A stretch of 64,000 bases of DNA from SAR116 cluster bacterium AG-325-F22 (GCA_003282885.1 QBYJ01000002.1:19355-83354); one strand, 5' to 3'; positions 1-9,384 are shown, numbered from the stretch's first letter. The notes: generated from the letters alone by a model not told the origin. Program-made: numbers and translations.

Positions 1-1235
1 TAATCCGATCTTTTAAAGAAAAAATAAAAAATAGTTATCAGCAGACAGAACAATCCTAAAAACACATTTATTTGGATTGTTCTGCCCACAGAAATGTGTG
101 TCATAATCCAAGATAAATTCATTAGACCAATTGGTGCTGTTCCGATACATGTCACTAATATTCCAAAATTAATTCCTTTAGATTTAGTAGATGCTTGATA
201 AACAAGTGCCCCTTGCATTGTACTAAAACCTGATAAAAAAATGCCTCCAAATGTTAAACTAATAAAAGCTAATATCAGACTAGGTGAGTAAGAAAACAAA
301 AACATTCCTAAAAAAAATCCACTTACACCTGTAATAAAAATAACTGACAGATATTTTTGTGGTGAAAGATTACCAATAATTAGAGCCCCTATAAGAGCTC
401 CTAAACCTTCAGAGGAAGCTAAGATTCCAATATTAAATTCAGATAATAATAATTTTTCTCTACCTAATACGGGGATTAAAGATACTAATGGAAAACCAAA
501 AATATTAAAGATTAGGGTTGTTATCAACACCATTCTTAAACTAACAAGACTGTATACACTTTTACCTGTTTTTAATATTTCATTTAAAAGACCATGTGCC
601 CAATGCTCTTTTATGGCTAATGGATTTTTTTGGGCAGAATTTAAAGTGGTATCCTTATTAGTATTTTTTTTAAATACAATGATTAATCCTAAAGCTAATA
701 GATACATTATAAATTGAAGACTGAAAATTCCAGTAAGACCTAGTAAAGTATATAGTGTTCCAGCAAATATTGGTCCTATCAGTCTTGTTGCATTGTTGGA
801 TAATGTTTCCATAGCAAGTGAGGAACTTAAAAGTTTATTTTTAATATTATCCGCTAACACCCTGCGCCTTACTGCAAGGTCAACCACCCATGTAATTCCA
901 TTTACAAAGGCAAGAATAAGTGCAAAAAGCGTATTAAAATTATCAGTGAAAACTAAAATAACAGCCATACCAGTAAAAATATTTGAAAGTAAGTAAATGT
1001 TTCTAATAACTAAAATTGGAGACACCCTCTCTGAAATTGTACCTATAACTATTCCCAAAAGGCTCATTGGTAACATTCTTGCTGCGAATATTACTGTAAC
1101 TAAATATGGAATTCCTAATTCTTGCAGGGCATAAAGACTCAAAGCTAAAAACTCCATAGCACGTGCAATCCCAGTCATACAACCTGCACCCCAGAGTATT
1201 CTAAAGTCTTTATTTTTAAAACATTCCTTAATCAT
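1..1235 (-). CDS. MFS-family membrane transporter, 3' end at or just past window edge
   Basis: Reading from an ATG at 1235 the frame stays open for 411 codons to base 3. The last two bases read TA, so the stop codon or a tyrosine lies across the window edge. The product begins MIKECFKNKDFRILW and is a chain of hydrophobic helices with a polar loop near the middle (around residue 200), the usual 6+6 layout of major facilitator carriers. The length is near the family norm, so the gene is probably almost complete. The start lies 6 bases after the stop of the VOC gene, so both are probably co-transcribed. The substrate cannot be told; a drug- or metabolite-efflux carrier is the general expectation. 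Confidence 0.8.
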   Translation of the reverse strand, partial: MIKECFKNKDFRILWGAGCMTGIARAMEFLALSLYALQELGIPYLVTVIFAARMLPMSLLGIVIGTISERVSPILVIRNIYLLSNIFTGMAVILVFTDNFNTLFALILAFVNGITWVVDLAVRRRVLADNIKNKLLSSSLAMETLSNNATRLIGPIFAGTLYTLLGLTGIFSLQFIMYLLALGLIIVFKKNTNKDTTLNSAQKNPLAIKEHWAHGLLNEILKTGKSVYSLVSLRMVLITTLIFNIFGFPLVSLIPVLGREKLLLSEFNIGILASSEGLGALIGALIIGNLSPQKYLSVIFITGVSGFFLGMFLFSYSPSLILAFISLTFGGIFLSGFSTMQGALVYQASTKSKGINFGILVTCIGTAPIGLMNLSWIMTHISVGRTIQINVFLGLFCLLITIFYFFFKRSD

Positions 1236-1241
1236 TATGTG

Positions 1242-1658
1242 TTAGCAAATTTTTTGATGTACTTCGACTACATTGCCTTCTGGATCTTGAAAGAAAATTT
1301 GGTGCCATTCTTTAGCGAAAGTGGTTCCATAATCCGAAAACGGAATTTTTTCTTTCTTAAGCCTTTTAATGAATGTGTTAATATCATCAGTCCTAAAAGC
1401 TATGTGCCCTTTGTCAACAGGATTGATTGCCTGATTATTTTTAAAAGCTACATTTAAATCTCGTTCTGCAAGATGCATTTCTATTTTACCTTCTGTCACG
1501 AAATTGATTTTACCACTATACCCTCTATTAGATGTCTCTTCTGTTCGTGGAAAATTTTCTATTGGAATACTATTCATACTAAGAATATTTTTATAAAAAT
1601 TACTCATATTATCTATATTTTTTGATACAAAATTTATATGGTGAAATTCTAATTTCAT
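1242..1658 (-). CDS. VOC (glyoxalase/bleomycin-resistance/dioxygenase fold) family protein
   Basis: A 138-residue single-domain protein. The N-terminus (MKLEFHHINFVSKNIDNM, with a His at 6-7) and the C-terminal half (HIAFRTDDINTFIKRLKK, then FFQDPEGNVVEVHQ) are the two beta-alpha-beta-beta-beta units of the vicinal oxygen chelate fold. His in the first strand, His near residue 98 and Glu in the last strand (NVVEVHQ) are plausible metal ligands. Members include glyoxalase I, extradiol dioxygenases and resistance proteins, so the reaction cannot be named. It precedes the MFS carrier by 6 bases, suggesting a joint detoxification or export role, which is inference. Confidence 0.8.
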   Translation of the reverse strand: MKLEFHHINFVSKNIDNMSNFYKNILSMNSIPIENFPRTEETSNRGYSGKINFVTEGKIEMHLAERDLNVAFKNNQAINPVDKGHIAFRTDDINTFIKRLKKEKIPFSDYGTTFAKEWHQIFFQDPEGNVVEVHQKIC

Positions 1659-1799
1659 TTATAATCTCCAAATTATTTAATAATCATTACATTTATGCTA
1701 TATAAAATAATTAATACTAAATAAGATAAATAAGCTAGTATTATAAAATTGAACTATTATATCTAATTATTCAAACGCAAAATATTTATGAGGATCAAA

Positions 1800-2990
1800 A
1801 TGCCTGATAGCACCATTCAATTAGAAAATTCAGAAACTCAAGACAGCATAATTAGTGAAGTAAGAGAGTCTGTCGCTAAACTTTGTGGTGATTTTCAGGG
1901 TGAATATTGGAGGAAACTTGACAGAGAGCAGGGTTACCCTTCAGAATTTGTTAAAGCTTTGACTGATGCGGGTTTTTTGGGAGCCCTTATACCAGAAGAA
2001 TATGGTGGTGTTGGCTTAGGAATGGTTGCGGCATCTGTTATTCTAGAAGAGATACATCATCAAGGTTGTAATGCTGCAGCGTGTCACGCACAAATGTACA
2101 CAATGGGTACTGTTCTAAGACATGGATCTGATGAACAAAAAAAGGAATATTTACCTAAGATTGCTGACGGAACTCTAAGGTTACAAGCATTCGGCGTAAC
2201 TGAACCAACTAGTGGTACAGACACTACAAGTTTGAGAACTGTAGCTGTGCGTGATGGAGATGATTACATAATTAATGGACAAAAAATTTGGACTAGTAGG
2301 GCCGAACATTCAGATTTAATGTTGTTGTTAGCTAGAACAACACCTTTAAATCAAGTTAATAAAAAGACTGAAGGTCTCTCTGTTTTTCTTTTAGATATGA
2401 GAAAGGCAAAAGGAAACGGTCTTACTATCAGGCCTATAAGAACAATGATGAACCATTCTACGACTGAAGTTTTTTTCGATAACCTTAGAATTCCTGATTC
2501 TAATCTTATAGGTGAGGTGGACAAGGGTTTTAGATACATTTTGTCAGGTATGAATGCAGAAAGAATTTTAATTGCTGCAGAGTGTATAGGTGATGCAAAG
2601 TGGTTTACTAAAAAATCAACTGATTATGCTAATGATAGAAATATTTTTGGAAGAGCAATTGGTAAAAACCAAGGTATTCAGTTTCCAATTGCGAAGGCTT
2701 ATGCTCAAATGAGGGCTGCAGAGCTTATGGTTTATCATGCAGCTAGACTATATGAAGCTGGCAAGCCAATTGGTGAAGAAGCAAATACTGCAAAATTGCT
2801 AGCAGCAGATGCCTCATGGGCCGCTGCTGAAGCTTGTGTGCAAACCCATGGTGGCTTTGGCTTTGCAGAGGAATATGATGTTGAAAGAAAGTTTAGGGAA
2901 GCTAGATTGTATCAAGTAGCCCCAATTTCTACTAATTTAATATTATCTTACATAGCTGAACACGTTTTAGGAATGCCTAGATCATATTAA
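1800..2990 (+). CDS. acyl-CoA dehydrogenase family flavoprotein
   Basis: About 396 residues in the N-terminal helical, beta-barrel and C-terminal helical layout of FAD acyl-CoA dehydrogenases. FAD/substrate motifs are visible: FGVTEPTSGTDTTSLRT and the end GFGFAEEYDVERKFREARLY. The Glu used by short/medium-chain enzymes (YEGTSEI region) is missing; the matching stretch reads YQVAPISTNLIL. A Glu stands at the isovaleryl/long-chain position (GMNAERILIAAE), so the catalytic base is probably there. I place the start at the ATG at 1800 because AGGA at 1791-1794 is well spaced for it; an in-frame ATG at 1788 is the alternative. Role: alpha,beta-oxidation of an unknown acyl-CoA. Convergent with the DUF4340 gene. 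Confidence 0.92.
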   Translation: MPDSTIQLENSETQDSIISEVRESVAKLCGDFQGEYWRKLDREQGYPSEFVKALTDAGFLGALIPEEYGGVGLGMVAASVILEEIHHQGCNAAACHAQMYTMGTVLRHGSDEQKKEYLPKIADGTLRLQAFGVTEPTSGTDTTSLRTVAVRDGDDYIINGQKIWTSRAEHSDLMLLLARTTPLNQVNKKTEGLSVFLLDMRKAKGNGLTIRPIRTMMNHSTTEVFFDNLRIPDSNLIGEVDKGFRYILSGMNAERILIAAECIGDAKWFTKKSTDYANDRNIFGRAIGKNQGIQFPIAKAYAQMRAAELMVYHAARLYEAGKPIGEEANTAKLLAADASWAAAEACVQTHGGFGFAEEYDVERKFREARLYQVAPISTNLILSYIAEHVLGMPRSY

Positions 2991-3007
2991 AGATCATTTA
3001 TCTTTAA
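2987..3007. terminator. hairpin between convergent genes, possible bidirectional terminator
   Basis: TTAAAGAT (2987-2994), loop CATTT, ATCTTTAA (3000-3007): a perfect 8-bp stem covering the stop codons of both converging genes. There is no clean T-tract, so it is a structural candidate rather than a classic intrinsic terminator. Confidence 0.4.
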
Positions 3008-4019
3008 CCGCAAGGTCCTCAGGCTTCAATCTTAGAATGTTGCTTGTAATAATATTTGCTAAGAACTCGAAACCTTCAGTTTTGTTCCTTATGTCTTGAG
3101 CTAGTTTTTCTGATTTTTTGTCATTAGATTTTACTTTAATAGTTACCCAACTTTCACCATCTTTATCTGGTTCAACAGAGGTTATTGATATTACTAAACC
3201 ATCTTTAATTTCATAAGATATAGTTGGAAGATTGTCAGAATATTTTTTCAATGATTTTTTTACATCATAAAAATAAAAACTACTAATAACATCTCTAATA
3301 TCGCTCAACTGAGTTTCGTCAATTTCAAAATTTAAAGATTTAGGAGCTATTAAACTTAACTTATTATTTTTATTCTCAACTTCAAATGTTCCATTTTTGT
3401 TGTTTAAAGTAGCTTTTATGAATTGATCGTTTTTTATTGTAAAAATTAAACTCTCAAACCAATCAGATTTAGTTGTAGGCATTCTTATAGCACCTTTTAG
3501 AAGATAACTTTGATTTTTTTCTGGGAATCTTGCAAATTGACCCCCGCTTAATCCACCAACAGTCCGATCCACTTTACCAAATAAAATAGACGAATAAATT
3601 GTTCCGTCTAGTTTTTTCAAAGTAATCTTTGTTCCATAACCTTCATCCTCCTCCTTGCTTTTATTTCTTTCTGGAAGAAGTAAATTTAAATCAGCATGTC
3701 TTTGTGAATCTTCTGTTTTTAATTCCTCAATTCTTAACAATGACAAACTTGTAATTAAGTTTTCCCACATACCCTTCTTAAGTGGATAACCAGATTCTGA
3801 GATATAAATATTATCTTTTTTTACCAAATTAATGTTATTTTCAAATGAGTTTATGGAAATATTATCAATTTTATTAATATTTTTGGTAAAGTCTTTTAGA
3901 AATAAACTTCCTCTGTCTTCAAAAACGTGATTATTTGAATTTAAATTTATGGATATGATTGCTAAAATAACAAAAGTTAAAGTTACTATCGAAGTATTCA
4001 CAAATTTTATTTTTGTCAT
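2994..4019 (-). CDS. DUF4340 domain-containing membrane-anchored protein
   Basis: About 341 residues: one N-terminal membrane segment (TSIVTLTFVILAIISIN), then a long soluble beta-rich region. The pattern ISESGYPLKKGMWENLITSL followed by RIEELKTED is typical of DUF4340 proteins, which commonly follow GldG-type ABC components. I start at the ATG at 4019; a GTG at 4034 is possible. It is the last gene of the minus-strand ABC operon, 21 bases after the GldG-like gene. The soluble part should face the periplasm. No enzymatic motif is visible; it is probably an accessory part of the ABC complex. Confidence 0.8.
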   Translation of the reverse strand: MTKIKFVNTSIVTLTFVILAIISINLNSNNHVFEDRGSLFLKDFTKNINKIDNISINSFENNINLVKKDNIYISESGYPLKKGMWENLITSLSLLRIEELKTEDSQRHADLNLLLPERNKSKEEDEGYGTKITLKKLDGTIYSSILFGKVDRTVGGLSGGQFARFPEKNQSYLLKGAIRMPTTKSDWFESLIFTIKNDQFIKATLNNKNGTFEVENKNNKLSLIAPKSLNFEIDETQLSDIRDVISSFYFYDVKKSLKKYSDNLPTISYEIKDGLVISITSVEPDKDGESWVTIKVKSNDKKSEKLAQDIRNKTEGFEFLANIITSNILRLKPEDLAVKDK

Positions 4020-4040
4020 ATTATAATCCAACACTTATAA

Positions 4041-5852
4041 TTAATAAGAATTTTTCTTCCTTCTAAACGATATAATCAAGGCTAAGCCAGCAAATATGAC
4101 AGGGAGTATTGCAACATTAAAAGCAATAACCCATTTTTTCAAATTTTCTACATCTCTTCTTAAGTCAAATTTAACACTTCTTAGTTGAGATCTAGTTGAC
4201 ATCATTTCAGCTTTAAATCCATCAATCGCCTCGATAGTTTCAGGAGATAATATGTCTACATCATCTTCATTATTCTGAGTTAGACTTCTTATTTTGTCTT
4301 CCATGCCCTTCAGCTTTTCAGCCAGATGCTGTTCTTCTAAAAGAAACTTTTCTTCAGCAATTTTTTCTAGGGCTATTATTTTATCAAAAGGCCTATAAGA
4401 AGTACTCTTTCCTCTTAGATCAGATAAAGCACTTCCTCCAATCATTTTCTCGATGACATTTAAAACAAAGTCACCATTATTCGCAAATGCACCTCTTTGT
4501 GTTAACCAATTACGATCCATTAACATATCGGCGTCCGAAACTAATAAGATATTAGACTTATTTTTAGATTTTAATATTTGCGTTTCGTCTTTATCTTTAA
4601 AGGACGAGCTTAGTGGAGATTTTATCCAACCGGCCAGAATTAAATTTTGATTTTCTTTTTTGATATTTGGCAATAGATCTCTTGGGTCACCTTCAGGATT
4701 GCCTGCCTTTTGCGCATCACCAAGACCAGAATTTTGGCTTGAAACAATAATAGGTTCTAAGCTAGTCTTCTTGTCAATAGACTCAAAAGAACCAGCAGTT
4801 GTCATTACTATGGTACTCAGATTTGAAAGTACGCTCTCATTTTTGTTAAGTCCATTTCCTCTTATATTTAACCAAGGATAATTAGTGACCTGTATATCTC
4901 TGCCATTTAAATTTCTAGAGATACGAAATCCAAATTCTGAATCTAATACAGCTTTTTTGTTGTCAAATTTTATACCCCAAGTATCCAATAATTTTTTGAG
5001 ACTAGACCTAGGATTCATTGGAGGCATCCCTTGTTGTCGGCTAATTTCAGTTTCAGCATAAGGATCTAAAAATACTAATGTTGCTCCACCATTTAGGATC
5101 CATTGATCTATCATGTAAAGTGTATCATCGGATAGAAATTTTGGATGAACTATCATTAGTACTTTAGTGTTTTTATTTAATTCATTGGTGGTTTCGTTAA
5201 CTGTTTCAACCACAAACATTTCTCTCATTTGTTTTAATATTTGTTGTTCTGGTTTACCAATCCTGCTGTCAGCTTGAAGTCCAAGGTTGTCTATAATACT
5301 TATTACTGGTTTTTTAATTTGACTAAGCTCTGAAATAAGACTTGAAAGATCATACTCTAAGAAAGTTTCTCTTTCAGGTGAAAAAATAGGAATATTTTTT
5401 TGACCAGTGGTAGAGTTAGTAGCTGCTAATCCAAAATATAAAGCATCTGACATTTCAGTGGCAGTAAAAGAATTAATCCCCATGCCAACTGCCCTATCTT
5501 CGTAATCTGAGAATGGTTTAGGGTCAATGATTTCAAGTGAAATCTTTCCATTAGAAATATTACTGTATGTTTTTAACACAGTTTCTACTCTATTTGCATA
5601 AGTGGAAAGTTGGGGTACTTCTTTAACTAAATTACCTGAAACAAATAACCTGATGTGTATTGGTTCTTGAAGATTTTTTAGTAAATTAATAGTACTATTA
5701 GATAATGAATAAAGTTTTTTTTCAGTAAAATCAATTCTGGAGGAATTAAAGACATTATTTATAATAATATTTATACTAAAAAAGACTAAAACAGATAAAA
5801 GTATAGATAATCTCACAAATGTTCTTGTTTTTATATTATTTAAAAATTCCAT
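4041..5852 (-). CDS. GldG-like ABC-type auxiliary component
   Basis: About 603 residues: an N-terminal transmembrane helix (LSILLSVLVFFSINIIINNVF region), a large extracytoplasmic region with the GldG/IFT52-like signature (RIDFTEKKLYSLSNSTINLL, later NGGATLVFLDPYAE), a coiled-coil stretch rich in E/K/L near residues 500-570, and a C-terminal helix (AFNVAILPVIFAGLALIISF) before a basic tail RRKK. I choose the ATG at 5852, 7 bases after the permease stop, over a TTG at 5885. The family is best known from GldG of the Bacteroidetes gliding machinery, but in Proteobacteria it is an uncharacterised ABC accessory. No gliding genes are seen here. Confidence 0.85.
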   Translation of the reverse strand: MEFLNNIKTRTFVRLSILLSVLVFFSINIIINNVFNSSRIDFTEKKLYSLSNSTINLLKNLQEPIHIRLFVSGNLVKEVPQLSTYANRVETVLKTYSNISNGKISLEIIDPKPFSDYEDRAVGMGINSFTATEMSDALYFGLAATNSTTGQKNIPIFSPERETFLEYDLSSLISELSQIKKPVISIIDNLGLQADSRIGKPEQQILKQMREMFVVETVNETTNELNKNTKVLMIVHPKFLSDDTLYMIDQWILNGGATLVFLDPYAETEISRQQGMPPMNPRSSLKKLLDTWGIKFDNKKAVLDSEFGFRISRNLNGRDIQVTNYPWLNIRGNGLNKNESVLSNLSTIVMTTAGSFESIDKKTSLEPIIVSSQNSGLGDAQKAGNPEGDPRDLLPNIKKENQNLILAGWIKSPLSSSFKDKDETQILKSKNKSNILLVSDADMLMDRNWLTQRGAFANNGDFVLNVIEKMIGGSALSDLRGKSTSYRPFDKIIALEKIAEEKFLLEEQHLAEKLKGMEDKIRSLTQNNEDDVDILSPETIEAIDGFKAEMMSTRSQLRSVKFDLRRDVENLKKWVIAFNVAILPVIFAGLALIISFRRKKNSY

Positions 5853-5859
5853 TATTCTC

Positions 5860-6606
5860 TCAATCTGCTTTTTTAATTTGGACAAGCTGTACGTTTATCC
5901 AAATACACAAAATAATCATTGAAACGAAGAAAACTAGGGTTCTTAAATCAAAAACACCCATTTGAATTCTACTAAAATGGGATAGAAATGACATTGAACC
6001 AATCGTTTCTGTCACCCAAGTTGGTGTCCATGACCTCACAGAAGATAAGACTAAATTAAAACCTGCCATAATTAAAACAAATCCACTTATTGAGGAGATT
6101 ATGAATGCAATCACCTGGTTCTTAGTAAGTGCAGATAAACAAGAGGTGAGGGCCAAAAAAGCACCAGCCATTAACCAACTTCCTATATATGATATTAGAA
6201 TAACATTATTATCTGGGTCCCCTAGATAATTAACTGTTACCCAAATAGGCATAGTTAAAATAAGTGCAATCAGAGTAAAGATCCAACTTGCTAAAAATTT
6301 ACCTACTACTAATTGCATGTTAGTTACCGGTAAAGTTATTAGTAGTTCAATGGTACCGGATCTTCTTTCCTCAGCCCATAATCTCATACCAATAGCGGGC
6401 ATTAAAATCAAAAATAGCCATGGGTGCCATGCAAAAAAAGCCGTCAAATCAGCTTGATCACGCTCAAAGAATCTTCCTAAAAAAAATGTCATACCTGATG
6501 AGAGAGCTAAAAAAACGAGTAAAAAAATTGAAGCTAATGGTGTTCTAAAATAACCCCTTAGTTCTCTATCAAAAATTATATAAGTCTTTTCTAAATAAAT
6601 TTTCAT
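5860..6606 (-). CDS. ABC-2 type permease (GldF-like)
   Basis: 248 residues with about six membrane helices. Starts MKIYLEKTYIIFDRELRGYF, the usual amphipathic beginning of ABC-2 permeases, and contains the conserved cytoplasmic segment MRLWAEERRSGTIELLITLP near residues 78-97. It follows the ATPase gene by 13 bases and precedes the GldG-like gene by 7, so the three encode one inner-membrane transporter. Substrate unknown. Confidence 0.9.
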   Translation of the reverse strand: MKIYLEKTYIIFDRELRGYFRTPLASIFLLVFLALSSGMTFFLGRFFERDQADLTAFFAWHPWLFLILMPAIGMRLWAEERRSGTIELLITLPVTNMQLVVGKFLASWIFTLIALILTMPIWVTVNYLGDPDNNVILISYIGSWLMAGAFLALTSCLSALTKNQVIAFIISSISGFVLIMAGFNLVLSSVRSWTPTWVTETIGSMSFLSHFSRIQMGVFDLRTLVFFVSMIILCIWINVQLVQIKKAD

Positions 6607-6619
6607 AATCAGTTACCGA

Positions 6620-7570
6620 CTAACTTGAAGCATTTGTTGTTGTAATTTTTCTAAATATTTCTTCCAAACTTGACTTTACGAAACCAGCCTCAATTATATT
6701 AAGTTTAAATTTGTTAACTTGTTTTAATACAGCATTTAAGTCTGGAGCTTTTTTGGCATCACTTACCAATATTCTATTAGTATCTTTATCTAATTTCTCA
6801 ATTTTTATATTACTGTAATTAAGTGATGATTTTAAATTTTTTGCTAAAACATCGTTGATTTTATTAAAAACTTTAATTGTTATTATATCTTTATTCGCGA
6901 ATTGTTTCTCAAGATTTGCTGGCGTTTCATTTGCAAGTAATTTGCCATTAGCAATTATCATTGCGCGTGAGCACACTGCTTCAACTTCCTCTAAAATATG
7001 GGTTGAAATCACTATTGCTTTGTTTTTTGATATAGTTTTAATTAAGTTTCTCATTTCATGTTTTTGATTCGGATCTAATCCGTCAGTAGGTTCATCCAAA
7101 ATCAATATGTCTGGATCATGTATCAATGCTTGGGCAATACCTACCCTTCTTTTAAAACCTTTAGAAAGTGTTTCAATAGGCTTGTTCCAAACTTCTTTAA
7201 GACTGATTTGATTTGCCATTTCACCTAGTCTAGTTCTTAACAAATTACTTTTCAAACCTCTCATTTTGCCAACGAATGTAAGAAACTCTAAAACGTTCAT
7301 ATCTGAATATGATGGAGCACCTTCAGGCAAGTACCCAATAAATTCCTTAGCTTTTAATGGATCAGATTTTAAATCAATATTGTTTATTAAAATGTCACCG
7401 CTATCGGGTTCTAGAAATCCAGTTAGTATTTTCATTGTTGTTGATTTTCCCGCACCATTAGGACCAAGAAAACCAATAACTTCGCCCCGAGAAACTTCTA
7501 AATCAACATTATCTACGGCAATAAAGTCTCCAAATGACTTGCAAAGGCCTTTAGCTTTTATTAATTGCAA
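6620..7570 (-). CDS. ABC transporter ATP-binding protein (GldA-like)
   Basis: 316 residues. Walker A GPNGAGKST (about 36-44), signature LSKGFKRRVGIAQAL, Walker B ILILDEP followed by TDGLDP, and the switch His in ISTHILEE. The roughly 90-residue C-terminal extension is usual for ATPases that work with ABC-2 permeases. First gene of the minus-strand operon with the permease, GldG-like and DUF4340 genes; divergent from the sugar operon that starts at 7730. Confidence 0.93.
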   Translation of the reverse strand: MQLIKAKGLCKSFGDFIAVDNVDLEVSRGEVIGFLGPNGAGKSTTMKILTGFLEPDSGDILINNIDLKSDPLKAKEFIGYLPEGAPSYSDMNVLEFLTFVGKMRGLKSNLLRTRLGEMANQISLKEVWNKPIETLSKGFKRRVGIAQALIHDPDILILDEPTDGLDPNQKHEMRNLIKTISKNKAIVISTHILEEVEAVCSRAMIIANGKLLANETPANLEKQFANKDIITIKVFNKINDVLAKNLKSSLNYSNIKIEKLDKDTNRILVSDAKKAPDLNAVLKQVNKFKLNIIEAGFVKSSLEEIFRKITTTNASS

Positions 7571-7729
7571 GATAATGTCTCCAAATATTAATTTTTAACA
7601 TTTTTTAAATACAACCTAACCTTTAAATAGACAATTATGTATTACAAATATAATGTGGGATTTACAAATATAATTTCAAGAAATAAATAATTTTATTAAA
7701 TTTTTATTAAATATAAATGTTAGACAATT
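7571..7729. promoter_or_regulatory. divergent intergenic region with two sets of direct repeats
   Basis: The spacer between the ABC operon (minus) and the sugar operon (plus) holds TTACAAATATAAT twice, at 7642-7654 and 7662-7674, exactly 20 bp apart (about two helical turns). TAGACAATTATG also occurs twice, at 7628-7639 and 7721-7732, the second copy containing the ATG of the glycosyltransferase gene. Such arrays fit operator or promoter sites of one or both operons; no regulator is identified. Confidence 0.4.
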
Positions 7730-8605
7730 ATGAAGTACGTATACAAAGATATTACTATTTTAACTGTCACGCATAATTCTGAAAATGTAATTGACTGTTT
7801 TTTGAATAATATAAACAAAAAATTTAAATTGGTAGTAGTTGATAATAACTCAAGAGACAGCACTAAATTAATTTTAAAAAAAGATAATAGACCTTATAAA
7901 ACTCTATTTTTTAATAAAATAGGTTTAGGTTTTGGTTCAGGGGCAAATGTTGGTTTAAGGCACATTGAAACTAAATATGTCTTATTAGTGAATCCTGATA
8001 CAATTTTAAACGACAATCAAATCCAAAAATTATATAAAGCAGCAAAAAAATATTCAAATGCAACGATCTTATCTCCAATGCATGTTAATGAAAAAGGAGT
8101 TAAACATATCCCTTCTCGAAGCTTTTTTTTTACAAAAGACAAAAACACTAGCCTTAATACTGATAATTTCTGTGGAGATTGTAGTGTAGAGCATTTATCA
8201 GGAGCAATAATGTTAATAAATAAGGCTAACTTAGACGAAATAGGATTTTTCGATGAAAGTTTTTTTCTTTATTATGAGGATGATGATTTATGTATTCGAT
8301 CTAAAAATGCTGGTTTTGAAAACGTTCTGGTTCATGACGTTGTTGTCAGTCATGTAGGAGGTGGTTCTGTAGGACCAGATAACTTTAAAAATCAATGGGA
8401 AAAAAATTTTCATTTTAATTACTCTAGGTGCTATATTGAAAAAAAATATTTTGGGGTTTTGAATTCTAAATTAATGGCTATAAAAATATTTTTTAAATTT
8501 TTATTTAAAATGCTTGGACATTTAATGATATTAAGATTGAATAAAATTACTAAGGATATTGCCTCATTAAGTGGTGCCATCTCCTTTCTAATAGGAATTC
8601 ATTAA
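7730..8605 (+). CDS. glycosyltransferase family 2
   Basis: 291 residues. Starts with a GT-A fold: ITILTVTHNSENVIDCFL, KLVVVDNNSRDST, then VLLVNPDT with the metal-binding DxD replaced by NPDT as in rhamnosyltransferase-like GT2 enzymes, and SGAIMLINKANLDEIGFFDESFFLYYEDDD (shown in parts in the family as the acceptor-side motif). A C-terminal hydrophobic stretch may attach it to the membrane. First gene of the 7730-13618 operon, 1 base before rfbF, so it probably transfers the sugar that operon makes, or a neighbouring one, to a lipid-linked glycan. Confidence 0.88.
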   Translation: MKYVYKDITILTVTHNSENVIDCFLNNINKKFKLVVVDNNSRDSTKLILKKDNRPYKTLFFNKIGLGFGSGANVGLRHIETKYVLLVNPDTILNDNQIQKLYKAAKKYSNATILSPMHVNEKGVKHIPSRSFFFTKDKNTSLNTDNFCGDCSVEHLSGAIMLINKANLDEIGFFDESFFLYYEDDDLCIRSKNAGFENVLVHDVVVSHVGGGSVGPDNFKNQWEKNFHFNYSRCYIEKKYFGVLNSKLMAIKIFFKFLFKMLGHLMILRLNKITKDIASLSGAISFLIGIH

Positions 8606-8606
8606 A

Positions 8607-9383
8607 ATGAAAGCTGTTATATTAGCAGGTGGTCGCGGTACAAGACTTGGACAGTTAAGCTCAATAAAACCAAAACCTATGGTTGAAATAGGTAATAGAC
8701 CAATAATTTGGCATATAATGAAACTATATAGTCACTATGGTATAAAAGAATTTATAATTTGTGCTGGATACTTAGGTTATCAAATTAAAGACTATTTCAT
8801 AAATTATTCAAATAATGTTTCAGATGTAAAAGTTAACTTAAACAAACACTCAATTGAATATATTAATAAAAAAGAACAGCTAAATTGGGAAATCTCAATT
8901 ATTGATACTGGTCAAGAAACTATGACTGGAGGACGTTTATTGAAAATTAAACAATTTTTAGATGACAATACTCCATTTTTTATGACGTATGGAGATGGGT
9001 TGGCTGATGTAAATTTATCTAAACTTCTTGATTTTCATAAAAAATCAAAAAAACTTGTTACCATGACAGCTGTTTATCCTCCTCCAAGGTTTGGATCATT
9101 GGTTATTGAGAATAATTTAGTAACAAAATTCAGCGAAAAAAATATTGGAGACGTAGGAAGAATTAATGGAGGTTTTTTTGTGTGTGAAAAACAAGCATTA
9201 AAATACATAAAAAATAAAAACCAACCATGGGAAAGCTTACCACTTGTAAATTTGTCCTCTTCTAGAGAATTGTCTGCGTTTCTACATAATGGTTTCTGGC
9301 AACCCATGGATACACTTAGAGAAAGAGATGAATTAGAAAAGTTGTGGGAAACCAATTCAGCTCCTTGGAAAGTTTGGGCCTAA
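8607..9383 (+). CDS. rfbF: glucose-1-phosphate cytidylyltransferase
   Basis: 258 residues, the family's normal length. The nucleotidyltransferase start MKAVILAGGRGTRLGQLS and KPKPMVEIGNRPIIWHIMK are clear, followed by the RfbF-specific YGIKEFIICAGYLGYQIKDY, TGQETMTGGRLLK and MTYGDGLADV. It makes CDP-glucose from CTP and glucose-1-phosphate. One base separates it from both neighbours. With RfbG it commits glucose to CDP-linked 6-deoxysugars. Confidence 0.96.
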   Translation: MKAVILAGGRGTRLGQLSSIKPKPMVEIGNRPIIWHIMKLYSHYGIKEFIICAGYLGYQIKDYFINYSNNVSDVKVNLNKHSIEYINKKEQLNWEISIIDTGQETMTGGRLLKIKQFLDDNTPFFMTYGDGLADVNLSKLLDFHKKSKKLVTMTAVYPPPRFGSLVIENNLVTKFSEKNIGDVGRINGGFFVCEKQALKYIKNKNQPWESLPLVNLSSSRELSAFLHNGFWQPMDTLRERDELEKLWETNSAPWKVWA

Positions 9384-9384
9384 A

